From Hemileia vastatrix (taxonomy: Eukaryota > Basidiomycota > Pucciniomycetes > Pucciniales > Zaghouaniaceae), in the NCBI GenBank assembly GCA_030280995.1, contig JASXTE010000001.1, positions 23,879,106 through 23,943,105 on the forward strand: DNA of 64,000 nucleotides, read 5' to 3'. The position numbers and the translations under genes are program-made. The number at the start of each line of letters is the position of its first letter. Positions within the stretch are counted from its first letter, which is position 1. This document shows positions 10,323 through 21,602 of the stretch, piece by piece. The notes under the pieces were generated by a model. That model was not told where the DNA came from. It ran no database searches and saw only the letters and a program-made list of their open reading frames with translations.

Positions 10323-10982
10323 AAAGCTCACTTGGGTGAGATCAGGTTGATTTATATCACCATAAGGATCTATTGGAAAGATATCTTAATTTGTGGAAGT
10401 CAAATGAGGGGAGGCTTGATATGAAGAGGAAGGAAAAAGATTTATTTTGAAATCATGTTTGGAGATATTATCTTCTCCATACAATATGTTTTCAGGATTT
10501 AAATTGGTTTGCTCTCCAAATATGGAATCCATCTCTTTAAAGTAAGGACATAAAGAATTAAGTTTATTGTCTATAGAATTGATGCCCTTACTGATATCAA
10601 TTTTGATAATTCCAAAACCAGTAAGATTAGAAAGAGTCTTAACCTTCTTGTATTTGGCTTGATAGTGCTTGAAGCATTCAGAAATCTTTTTAGGCAAAAG
10701 ATCAATCCTTCCCTTTGTCTTGTTTCTTAATTCATAAGCCATTAGAAGATATCCATTTACTTTTGATGAAGGGGGAAATCCTATTCTAGTTGAATTCTCA
10801 GCACCAAAACAAAAATCATAATTAGCTTTAGTTCTTAGCCAGTTGATAAGTATGAGGTGATCATATTTTTTTAGCTGAATGGTCTATGATTTCTTGGCTG
10901 AGTGGGGAAAAGAGGGAGTAGTATGGTTTGAAGAAAAACAGATGGAAGCCTTCCTTTGAGAAGATTTATGACAACAAGGCAT
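10323..10982 (-). pseudogene. Myb/SANT-like DNA-binding protein of Harbinger-1, N-terminal part
   Basis: The proposed start is the ATG at 10982. The translation carries the Myb/SANT-like pattern of Harbinger accessory proteins and rust-expanded relatives: DHLILINWLRTKANYD, then KVNGY, then KYKKVKTLSNLTGFGI and CPYFKEMDSIFGEQ. Such proteins bind transposon ends and help import the transposase; that role is family knowledge. One TAG sits at the position of the expected first tryptophan (about 10886). The long frame ends at 10386. Downstream, a CAA|GTGAGC looks like a splice donor only a few bases before the Chromo-1 insertion, so the retroelement probably landed in an intron. The gene resumes at 957 and below. 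Confidence 0.7.
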
Positions 10983-11350
10983 GTTGAGATATTTGAAGAT
11001 GAAAAGGAGAAGAAACAAAAAGATGAGATGGAGAGGGGTTCTGAACAGATAGAATGAATAGACAGGATTTGTTTATGACAGAAAGTAGTTCAAGATATGG
11101 TTATTACTATAAGTAGTTCAAGATGTGTTTATGACAGAAAGTAGTGCAAGATGTTCTTATTATAGAGTTTGTCCAAGGTGTTTTTTTGAAAAATTGAGGA
11201 TAAAAATGTTGGATAGAGGTAAAAATTAACATGTAAAAGGTCTAATAACTCAATTATTAGCAAAAATAATTGCTGAAGCTAACTAGGGTATAATAATTTT
11301 TATCCACAATCAATTTAATTGCAGATTGGTCAACATTGATACCCCCTATT

Positions 11351-12904
11351 GTATTCAGTTTAATTTTTTAAAAAAATTCATGTAAAAAATACATGGGGAA
11401 AAGTTAGTACTTGCAGTCAAGTAATTTTTTGAATTGCCTGAAATAACTTTCATGTAACCTCCATCAAAATTTTTTATGCAAAATAACTAGATTTCATCAT
11501 GAATAAGTTGATCCTATTTGTATCACCAGTAATATGGGTTAATAAATTTTTTGTAAGGTGTATATAAAATGAACAGGTTACTTTAATCATCTAAAAAAAA
11601 GGCATGAACTAAATTATTAGAAGATATTATTCAAAAAGCTCCTGCTAAAAAATTTTCATAATAAATTAAATTGAAATTTTTGAATCATTTCCCTTAGGTT
11701 TTTAATCAGTAAAAAACACGTTTTTAGAACTTTATTGTAGAGATAATTTCTTTTTGGAGAATTATCTAAGAGCAGATTGTCAATCATATGTTTTATAGGA
11801 TCACAAAGCTCAACTAAATAGAAAAAGTTTCTGGGGGAAGTATAGGACTCCCAAACTCTTAATAAGACTCATTCTTCATTGAATTTTTCTAATTTGATTT
11901 CCATTTTCTCTTTCTCTTGATTTGTTAAATATAATGAGAAAAATTTAAAATAAATTTTTAATTTTTTACATAATGAGATTAGAAACATATCAGATGAGAC
12001 AGAAATTTCAATTTCCTCATAGAAAACAGCTTCTGATCTTATAAAATCAATATTTTTTACTATTTAAAGCCATAAAATACAGTTTTCAAAGTTACTTCAG
12101 CTTAAGACATAAAATTAACAGAAATAAATCATTTTTTTATCAAATAACTATATTTAATGACTATAGTGAGCTTTTTTTAGTCAATTCAAACCTTTTCATA
12201 ATTTTTCGAGTTTTCTTCCTATGTTTTTGTTTTTGTTTTATTTTTTATACATAAGTATGTTTTAAATGATGAAACATGCATTATGAATTTTTTCCTGAAA
12301 CAAAAACCAAAAATACATTTAAATGCTAATCTTCTTAGGCCTATATTGATGGCACATTTATTTACCAATAAAAGAATTAATAAAAAAGGTTTTATTAACC
12401 TTAATCTTTTCATTATTTAAAATAAAGAATAGTTAAAAATCTTAATTTCATATTTTCTTTTTTCTGTATAATTATTACCTTTATTTTTATTACAAGTATT
12501 ATATCCATTATTAAAAGTATTTTTTATTAAAAAATTTATAACCGATTTTTTGATTCTAAATTTAAATATTTTAATTTCTCTTCTTCTTTATCATCTCAAT
12601 TTTATAATTATTATTGCTAGGTTTATTGGTATTAATACTCATATCATCATCATCATTACTATTATTAAATTTATTAATACTATTATTATAATTAAAAAAA
12701 TTAGATTAATGAAAATAATTACAATAGGGAATATTTAAAATTAACATACATGCCTGGAAGACCTGGGATTTGGGTTCTCAAACAACAAGTAAAATACTCC
12801 CTAATTTTTTTCTATTATATGGGTGTGTGTATGTGTATTAGGGGATGGAGCATGTTATTGTCATATATGCATCTGAAAAAGGGCATGTTACGTTACAAAC
12901 ACAT
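11351..12904. other. AT-rich spacer, nothing recognised
   Basis: I see no conserved ORF, inverted repeat or LTR edge here. Around 12450-12740 is a low-complexity run of AT trinucleotides (ATT/ATC). Short ORFs are of chance length for this composition. Confidence 0.5.
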
Positions 12905-12907
12905 ATT

Positions 12908-13374
12908 AGGGGGTATCATTGTTAAGGGATCCACAATTAAATCAATTGCAGATATAAATCATTATACCCTAATTATCTTCTGCAAATATTTTTGCTAATA
13001 ATTGGGTGGTTAGAAATTTTACATGTCAATGTTCCCCTTTATCCAACATTTTCTACTTAAATTTTCATAAAAACTTCTTAGAAAACTTTCTGTCATAACC
13101 AAATCTTGCATAGAGTGAAGAGAGACATAAGGATGGCACCCGCAATTATTTGTCATGTGACTTGCTGACAAATAACTCATGGATGTAATGAGTTTGGGAT
13201 CAGGAATTAGTAATGGAGAATGAGGTATAAGAGGTGGGAAAATGCATTTTTGTGCATTCCTTATGCACTAGCCCCTGGGGCTAGTGGATAACAATTTTCA
13301 GGTATTAATAATGTCTGATTCCAGAAAAAAATTCCTGATCCCTAATATTGGATCCCTTAACATTGATACCCCCT
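12908..13374. mobile_element. Harbinger deletion derivative (MITE C, 467 bp)
   Basis: Terminal repeats of about 25 bp (AGGGGGTATCATTGTTAAGG on the left, its near-perfect complement on the right) are flanked by ATT at 12905-12907 and 13375-13377. The left half aligns with the Harbinger-1 end at 11347. The right half aligns, inverted, with the Harbinger-2 end at 17254, including a GCTAGTG-containing palindrome. It therefore looks like both ends of one full-length Harbinger joined by an internal deletion. No ORF is needed to explain it. Confidence 0.8.
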
Positions 13375-13630
13375 ATTTTAAGTACACCTGTCTTGGCAAG
13401 TTGTACTTCAAATAAAATTGACTTACTTTGTACCAACTTCTGTTTATGCTTAAATGGTGCAAATGATAATGTTTGAGACCCTCTAATAATATTAATCATC
13501 ATTAAATTTAACATTATTATTCTTTTTCTTATACATTGAATTATTTAGTTCCTTAATCTGAATTTCTTTAGAGTCACTTTATTTTATTTCACTTTATTTA
13601 ATTTCTATCTATTTAATTTTATGAAATTTT

Positions 13631-13880
13631 CACTATGCAATGTAGAGGGTGGACTTGCTAGCAAGTCCTCAACCTGAACTCAGATGGAACTCAGACTGAA
13701 ATCATACTGAACCCATACTGAACTCTTCTTGAACACCCACCTAAAACTTTTTTGCTGAGTGGTGTTCATCCGTGACTGTATGGTTCCTTTATCAACAGCT
13801 CAATGTGTGTTTGATCTGTGATAAGTTTGGGTCCAAGGTTGTGGACTCGCTAGCAAGTCCACCCCCCATATTGTGTGGTG
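13631..13880. mobile_element. CACTA-ended MITE, copy A2
   Basis: The 250-bp element begins CACTATGCAATG and ends TTGTGTGGTG, with TTT duplicated at 13628-13630 and 13881-13883. It shares with copy A1 the GGACTTGCTAGCAAGTCC motif near both ends, the internal GAACTCAGACTGA units, and a central TTCATCC..TGTATGGTTCCTTT block. Confidence 0.85.
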
Positions 13881-13883
13881 TTT

Positions 13884-14673
13884 GGTTATTTATTCTTTAC
13901 AACTAATCTTTTTTATAAATTTTTCTTTTATTTAATTCTTGAAATAAATCTTGTATAAGCAAATATCTAAAACTCTTCTATCTTTTTAGCCAAAGGAAGA
14001 AATTTATTTTATGTAGACCCAGCCACTTGAGTTGTTTTTAAGAGTATCTTTTACCTTCCACAGCCAAAGTTAAATTTTATTTATAAAAAGAGTAATTACT
14101 GCATAAAACATAACTAAGTGAAACTCACTTGATGTATTACCTTAAAAGTTAGTTGATAGGACTGACAGATGAGTAAATAAACAGAACAGAGATATTTGAA
14201 TTTATTTATGAGAAGGAAACAACTGAAAAAAACATGGGCACTTGAAAGCAGGCGCCAGTCCCTATATTTGCCTCAACATGATTTCAGCTCAGCTTTAATT
14301 CTTCTGTAAAGACTATGCACTAATCAATGAGAAAAATAGCTCACTCAACATCAAATCACATTTAATCTTAAATAAAAACTGAATGTAGAAATAGGCACCT
14401 TCTAGTAGGTGCCACTTGATTTTTTGCAGTGAAAAACACCTGAATTCAATTTTTCTCCTCAAGTCCTCTCTCTAGCTAGTAAGCTTCAGTAAAGGAGAAG
14501 TTGATAGCTGCTATGAAAGAGGACTTGTGTCAGCCATAATATATGGTTAAGGGAGAGAAAAACCTATAAGATTTTACTTCTGGTTAATTACTTTAAAAAC
14601 ATAATGAATTATTACTTAATATACCTCACTAAATTTTTTCTTACCAATAGGGGGGGACAATAGGATGCTTGTA
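13884..14673. other. AT-rich spacer, nothing recognised
   Basis: There are no supported genes or repeats. GCGCCAGTCC near 14250 and AGGTGCCACTT near 14405 are slightly GC-richer but have no partner that I could find. Confidence 0.45.
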
Positions 14674-14676
14674 ATA

Positions 14677-14873
14677 AGGGATATCAAAGTTAAAAATCTT
14701 CCATTTCGGAATACCTTTCTGATCCACCAAATCGACCTTGATTATTTTTTAAAATATGCCATCTTGTGCCCTAAAACCACCTTTTTACTGAGAATTAATG
14801 TCAAGTTTGTGGCCTTCTTTTTGTGTTGTGAAATATTTTTTAAATGATTGAGAATTTCTAACTCTGATACCCC
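14677..14873. mobile_element. Small Harbinger-like MITE, copy B1
   Basis: It begins AGGGATATCAAAGTTAAAAA and ends AACTCTGATACCCC, flanked by ATA on both sides. Its interior matches, in reverse orientation, the element at 33379-33578 (shared AAGTTTGTGG, TTTTTACTGA and GGTGTGAAAT-like blocks). Both ends are somewhat decayed. Confidence 0.65.
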
Positions 14874-14876
14874 ATA

Positions 14877-17250
14877 ATATTTAAAACTTGATTCTGATAT
14901 TTCTGGAGTGGTGAAAAAATAACTCTGTATTATTAACATGAATAGTTTCCTTGAGTGGGAAATAATTTCTTACTATATAAATTGACATGAGAACATAATT
15001 CTTTGGGTGGGAATGAAATACATTTATTAATCTTTACTTGAAATATAAGCTGTACATAACTTATACTACTGCCCTCCTTTTATTCTGTGTTAAGATGAAT
15101 TGTAAAAAAACTTTGTCTTCAATGTTGTTCCTATCTCAAATTTAAGTCACACTGTGGTAGTCTAAAGTTTAGGATAGCACTAATATGTAATTCAAATTGT
15201 TAAGAGATGCTCAGCTATTAGTTTCCTGATCTTAATCCAATATTATTTGAGTTTAATTATCATTAAAGTTGGCTATAAAAAGCATAAAAAGGGGGTAATG
15301 ATAATTCTCAGGTAAGAAAATTTAATTTACAGTCAAAAATATTTTTATAGGGTCAAAAGTGTATGAAAAAATATTTATGGACGCTTAAATATCTTTGTAA
15401 ATCTTTCTGAATTTTTCCTAACTTTTCTTATATTTTTAAAAATTGTATTTAGTAATTTTAAGAATTTTTTATTTACAGAGTTTTACTTAAATTAAATGAT
15501 TTTTAGTTTAGTTAATAGTGCTTCTCAGGCTATTTAAAGTGCATGAAATAAGGTATCAGAAGTTTATATATCTTCCTAATTTTTACAGATTTTTTAGGGT
15601 AGTTTTTAGACATCAACTGAGTCTGAATGTCTACACAAGCTCCCTGGAGATCCATACGAGCACCAGGATGTGTCTGGAAGGGGAAATAGTGTCATGCAAT
15701 TAATATATGCATATATTTGACTTTTTACTCAAAGATAGAGAATACAGCACAAGCAGAACTTGTAACAAATAACCAACAACACATAATTTTAAACATTATA
15801 ACTTAATATTACATATATACCAGTAACCTTTTGAAATCAAGATTTTAATAAATATTACAAATATTTTACATAAAATTTCAAAAATATATACTTTAAGGGT
15901 ACCATTAAAATTTCTTAACCTCAGAGAGTCAAAAACAACATAATTTTCATTAATTAAAAACATTATAAAAACATATATATTCAATTATTTAAATAACTTT
16001 TCACTGGTACAACCTTTTGTTGTATTTTATTATATTTTATAAAGAACACAAATTCCAACATCTCAAAAGAATCAATATTATTTGGACCAAAATTCTTTTT
16101 CATATAAAATTTTAATTTTAGCTTTGATTTTTAAGAAGTCTTATTTTTTATAAAGAACAGGGTTTTCTTGGGATTATCCAACTCCCTTTTGATTCTGCTT
16201 AAAGCAAGGCAACTGTAAGAGTCTTTCTAAATTAATGGCACCCAAGGTGGGGTTTGAAATCCTTATCTTTTAAAAAACTTACTTGGTACTTGTAGTTTTT
16301 TAGCCAGCAAGAATCTCACTTTTAAAACACTTTTATATGGCTTATCTTTGGTCTTTGGGATGTCTTCTGCTATTGGATCTGATGTTTTGGCTACTTGTGT
16401 GTCTGTTAGGGAATAAGCAAGGGTTTTATCTTATTAAGGGCCCAAGTTTTCTAGTGATAATTTAAAGAGATTTTTATAAAGGATGAAGGAGTGTAGAAAG
16501 AAAGTTCTATAATACTAAGCAATAGACACAATATGATATGGTTGGTTCTCCTTTCTAAATCTAATTTAAAAAAAGAAGCACCTTCAAATTTAAAAAAAGA
16601 CAGTGAAATCAAATATTGTAAGTGTGGTTATATATATATAGGTAAAGAAGGAAAGATTAGAATGATTTAGGGATCCTTTAAAGACAGAGGTAAATATATT
16701 TATGAATAAGTAATCTATCCATCGGCTAGATCTATTCTCAGTCAGTCCCTCTCTGAAACACTCTATCTAATACTATCTTTACTGTAGCAATAAAATAACT
16801 CTACAGTGCTACTTCTGGTGTGTACACCCTCTTTGTGCAAAAAATAAAATAAATATTATCTATGAATCTTTTTCTCTAACTATAATTTTCATTTTTTGAT
16901 ATCTATATATTTTTAACTACTCTATATCTGTATTCTATATATTACTACATTACTATCCTTATGTCTTTAAGAGTGATTAATTATTTATACACCCTGTAGT
17001 ATGTATAGAACCCTTTTCCTATGCTTAATTACCCTACTAGACAATTTTGGTGCTACTACAAGAATATAAAACACTAACTAAGTATCTCAAAAATCTAAGT
17101 ACATTTTTTGGCACAAATCCTGGTTCTAATAGTGCTCAAAAAATCAATGTAAGACTACTTTTAGCACCTGATGCTTCACCTTTCTGTACATACCTTATGT
17201 TTCTTGAGACTAATAACTACATAATCAGTACTGTACCGCCTCCCATACCT
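14877..17250. other. AT-rich spacer, nothing recognised
   Basis: No ORF here has a recognisable product, and I found no LTR edge or inverted repeat. A short TA microsatellite sits at about 16630-16640. Confidence 0.45.
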
Positions 17251-17740
17251 ATTAGGGTGTAACAATGTTCAGGGGTCTATGATTAGAGATCAGGAATATT
17301 TTTTTCCAGGATCAGACATTATTAATTGTTGAAGATTATCATCTACTAGCCCTGGGGCTAGTGAATAAGAATAATAATGCATTATCCCACCTCTTATAGA
17401 CCAATTTCCATTTCTAATTCCTGATCCCAAATTCATCACATCCATGATTGATTTGTAAGAAATTCACATGATATATAATTGCAGATGCCATTCTTATGTG
17501 TCTCTTCACTCTATGCTACTTAATTTGGTGGCAAAAACATAACATTCATTCTCATCCTTATTTGTCTCTTCACTCTATGATACTTAAGTTTGGCAGCAAA
17601 CACATAAAAACTTTTTCTATCTACACACCCCCCCTGTTCATTTGGTGGCGAATTCCCACCTCCCACCTCCAACTCATCACCTAAACCTTCTATCAAAAAT
17701 AATGTAGCACCTCTCTAATAGGAAGCAACTTCACTCAGCT

Positions 17741-18730
17741 ATGAGTGCTATCACTTTATCTTTGGCTGCTGACTCTGATTCTGACTCTGGCTTGAAAAAA
17801 ATGTTAGCTTATATGTCTTTTCTTTCCAAAAAGTGTTACCTCATCCCAAAAAGGCCAAATCTTTATCATGATTTCAGGTATGATCTTGCCTCAATTCTTG
17901 AAATTACTCATTTAAACTTTACACAACTTTCTCAAAATTCTCCTGATTATTTTTTCAAACTTTCTCAACTCATCTGCAATCATCCTATCTTCCATAATAA
18001 TTCCCATAACAAACAGCATAATCCTACCTTTAAACTTCCTGTCTCACTATGTCACTTTGGTTCGAATGGAATTGGTTCTGCTGTAAGACATTAAGATATT
18101 CTCTTTACAATAGGATATGGTACTGTCATATTATACACCAAGTGCTGTAGGATTGCTATCCTTTCTCTCAAGTCTCAAACACTTGCTTGGCCAACTCCAC
18201 AACAGAAACTTAAATCCTCTCAAGTAGTGCAAGCTGAAGGTTTCCCTGACTGTATAGGTTTGGTTGATGATACAACTTTACAATTGAGCATAAAGCCTGC
18301 TCATGATGGCAACCATTATTTTGATCACAAAAACGGTTTCTTCAAAATTTTCTCAAGTTTCTCTTTATGAACTAACTTTTCATCTTCTTTCTAGATACTC
18401 TATTGCCATTCAAATTTTCTGTGATGTCAAAAAAAAGTTTATTGCTTTTCATAGTGGCTGCCCTGGCTCATGTCATGACTCTTCTGTGTTCCAAAGAATG
18501 AAGATTTCTCAAAATCCTGACCAATACTTTGACAAATCTCAGTACCTCCTTGCAGACTCAGCATATGCAAGTGGAAAATACATTATACCTGCGTTCTGTG
18601 ATGAAACTTTAGAAAAAGACCCCAAAAAAACATTCAATTATCACCTTTCCCAGTCAAGAGTACAGATTGAACATGCTAGTGGTATTTTAAAGCAAAAATT
18701 TTCTTGTCTCAAGTAAATTAGAATTGAATT
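17741..18730 (+). pseudogene. HARBI1-like DDE transposase, main part
   Basis: The translation follows DDE_4/HARBI1 order: helical N-terminus with LPVSLCHFGSNG, then GFPDCIGLVDDTTLQLS (first Asp, 18266), GNHYFDHKN, then CDVKKKFIAFHSGCPGSCHD, SVFQRM, YLLADSAYASGKYIIPAF (second Asp, 18554) and SQSRVQIEHASGILKQKF (Glu, 18669). The catalytic triad is intact. A 59-nt intron is likely at 18336-18394 (ACTAAC branch, CTTTCTAG acceptor, weak GTTTCT donor). It joins FDHKN to RYSIAIQ. Lesions: TAA at 18092 and TAA at 18714. The gene is then cut at 18730 by Chromo-2; the joined frame reads IRIEFQKKMKIKTANHW. Confidence 0.85.
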
Positions 18731-21421
18731 TTTCAGGCTGAAGTCAAGTACAAAGATGTGAACTAGCTTGAATGGTCAGTTGTCTAGAAGATTTTAATGG
18801 TCCTATATGAATACTGTAGTATAAATCCAACAAGTAGTAAAATATAATCAAATATAAGGTCTCAGTAATATAATTCTCACTAATTGTATATATTGCTTAC
18901 AATCTTTGTAGTTGGTAGAAAATTAGATTTTATAATTCAGATACTATTCAAAATTCTTATAGAAGTACTAATTGATATGTATTGTAATTTATTTGGTTAT
19001 ATTGGTTAAATTGTAAATGATAAAGAATGAAGAAATACAACCAAAAACCCTCCTTCAATTATACACAATGAGTTCCCCAATGATTCCCTTGATGTACCAC
19101 ACAATACACAGTTAATGACGCCTCTAAACAACTAATAGACATGCCCATCAACATTCCCAGTAACCCATGACATAATTAGAAGAGTAACAACCACAAAAAT
19201 TGTCAGACTAGATATCCCCAGGACTGAGTATTTCTTATACTTAAAATAAGATAGCCTTAAGTACATTAAGCTTATATCTTAAAAATAAGGTTAAAATAAT
19301 AATATATATGATTATATTACATATATATATATTTATTACTCTATTATATAAATTATAGTAGTTTAAATAGCTTATACATAGCCTAATAATACTTATTAAA
19401 GTGTTAATGGAGCTATTATATAATTATCTTAAGTTATACTAAGTAATTATTGACATACATAAGCTTATATGTATACATAAATCTCATATTCAGTGAAATA
19501 TGCAGTATATTATGTATATTTAGGTATATAAGTGGGTTTTAGCCTCTTAATAGCCTATAAACTTTAATTTTCTGCTTATTATAGGTCATGTGGATGTATA
19601 AAGTGGACTCACAATGCCAACAGAAACATAAACATCTATTTCAGGCGCATACACTCAGTCTGGACAACTTAATCTGCTTCCTTGGATGGATATTCACCGA
19701 TTTATAAGTTGGGAGGTCATTTCTGGGTTAATATGGATGCTTGGGGATGTTATTGGAGGCTTGAAAATTTCATTTGTTTCCTTTATATGCTTTGGGTTTC
19801 ATTATATTTTCTTTGGATGAGTTATTTTACCTGTCTCTTTATGGTATCCGCTTTTATCCGCTTTTATCTGGATTTTCTATTTATGATATGGGTCTGTGTT
19901 ATCATTAATTGTGATGGAGGGTCCTTACTGGAGGTCTGGGTGTTGAATCTTCTTGAAGTGGACGCCATGGGGAGGTGATGGGCCCTCAAAGTACTGTAAT
20001 CTCCCGGGATAGCAGTGACATCATCTGGATTGAAGGTCTGTGCACTCCAGTGGATTTTGGTATAAGTAAGTGAGGATTTTGACAGTTATTAGACATCATT
20101 CACTTACTAAAATTCAAATAAACATTACAACACAAAAATTAGCGTTGAGAAATATATTATAAAGCCATTGTATATTGATATTATCTTTATATAAGCTATA
20201 ACTATATTATATTCATATATTTTCCACCACTAGCACACATTTAAATCCAAGTATTGTGAGTTTTATTTGAGTATAACTATATTATTAGTCTTCCCCTGAG
20301 GTTTAATCACTAAATAATTTATCCATAAGTAGTAGGACCATAAGTAAATACTATTATATCATACTTAAATACTAGATACACTGATAAAAAGCTTGTATTA
20401 ATAAGCAAAATCCATCAAAATTAAGAAATAAGATAAAAAGAGAATATATGTGTAATAAACAATAATAAAGAAGTCTAAAGGGGAATTTTTAAGGTTAATA
20501 ATAGCTTAAAAATAGGTGATATTCACTTTATTAATAATGGGGCCAATCCTGACATTATACTACGTGAAATTCCCATTCAAAAATACCCAATATTGACTGA
20601 GAAACCACCCAAAAACTCAAAAAATAGCATGAGATGTGGGGTAACTACATGCAGTCCTTGGCAGTCGCTTGCACGGGTAAGTCCTTGACTAATTTTAGGA
20701 AAATTTAAGCGTGGTGATGAAATTATATGCCAAGAGTAAGGTTATTAATGAAATTAGTGCATATAAACAAAGTCAATGCATTATTAATTAAGCTAGGATA
20801 CTAAATAAGCGCCTGTCGCCTATTTTAGTGTGTTTCCCCACAGTGGGCATAGAATGTGGGGTAATTATAGTGTGAAAAAGCTAACTTTGCTAAAAATGAA
20901 GCTATTCACACGGGGAAAAAGCAGGCAGTATGTGGCCAGTACACAGAAGCCATTTCTGGCATAAAAAACACCAAATTTGAAAAGTGTTATTTTTATGCAT
21001 TTAAATAGCCAAATCAATAGTCCTAAATGAGACAAATTGATCTTTCAAAGCGCATTTTCGATATTCTCAAATTTATGGCGCATATAGTCAACTTTTAGGT
21101 GAAATAAAGTGCATTTCTTGTTTTTTGCGTTAAACAGTGAAAATAACAGCTTTAAGTGTACTTAAAAATTATGTAGCCTTATAATAAAGGTTCTTAAGAT
21201 TACCCTAACGTATTACAAATTAATATTAAGTACATAAGACTTATAAAAGGTGGATATATGCGTGTATATAAGGTGTTATAATGGCATATTTTGTATATTA
21301 TCATAATTTTACTTATGTATACTGTTTGTGTACTCTTAATTATTATTCCCATGTATATTTCATGTGTTTAACATAACTTATAAATAATTTTTACTCAGGC
21401 CTGGGGATATACAGGCTGACA
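18731..21421 (-). repeat. Chromo-2 3' LTR, split by a solo LTR
   Basis: The LTR occupies 18731-19200 and 20392-21421. It aligns throughout with the 5' LTR at 27998-29497 and begins, on the minus strand, TGTCAGCCTGTATATCC next to the polypurine tract. The interruption is the 1186-bp solo LTR plus a 5-bp duplication. Confidence 0.93.
19201..20386 (+). mobile_element. Solo LTR of the Chromo-4 family
   Basis: It runs from TGTCAGACTAG to ACACTGATA, flanked by AAAAT (19196-19200) and AAAAG (20387-20391), a 5-bp duplication with one mismatch. It aligns along its length with the LTRs of Chromo-4, including the TATATAAGTGGGTTTTAGCC promoter-like segment near 19523 and the GC-richer block that follows. 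No internal region is present, so it is probably the product of LTR-LTR recombination. The ORF at 19682-19978 lies within this LTR. Confidence 0.9.
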
Positions 21422-21437
21422 CTTGCCCACCCAAAAA
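21422..21437 (-). other. Polypurine tract of Chromo-2
   Basis: On the minus strand, GGGTGGGCAAG directly precedes the 3' LTR TGTCAGCC, preceded by a T run as in Chromo-1 and -4. The stretch up to the gag-pol stop (21603) is 3' untranslated sequence. Confidence 0.6.
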
Positions 21438-21602
21438 AAAACAATAAAAAATGATAAGTTATACATTTTTATTTATTTATTTGTTTAATTTCAGGTATTC
21501 AGATTAATTACGTAGCATTAAAGATTATACTTTAAAGAAATAAATTATAATAAAATATTATGAGTACTGGTATTTTAACCCCTCAGCTGGTTGAATAGAA
21601 AT

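Larger units (their letters stand above)
1..11347 (-). mobile_element. Harbinger-1: PIF/Harbinger transposon copy, one end in window, split by Chromo-1
   Basis: The right terminus is a terminal inverted repeat ending ATTGATACCCCCT at 11347, followed by ATT. Reading leftwards (minus strand) it leads through about 365 nt of leader into a Myb/SANT-like gene starting at 10982, the usual partner of a Harbinger transposase. The terminal 150 nt align with the left half of the MITE at 12908-13374, which ties this end to the same family. The leader (about 11065-11165) has three imperfect copies of a unit around AGTAGTTCAAGAT. Chromo-1 interrupts the element at 963-10322. The other terminus and any transposase lie before position 1. 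Assignment to Harbinger is inference from TIR, 3-bp flank and gene content. Confidence 0.7.
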
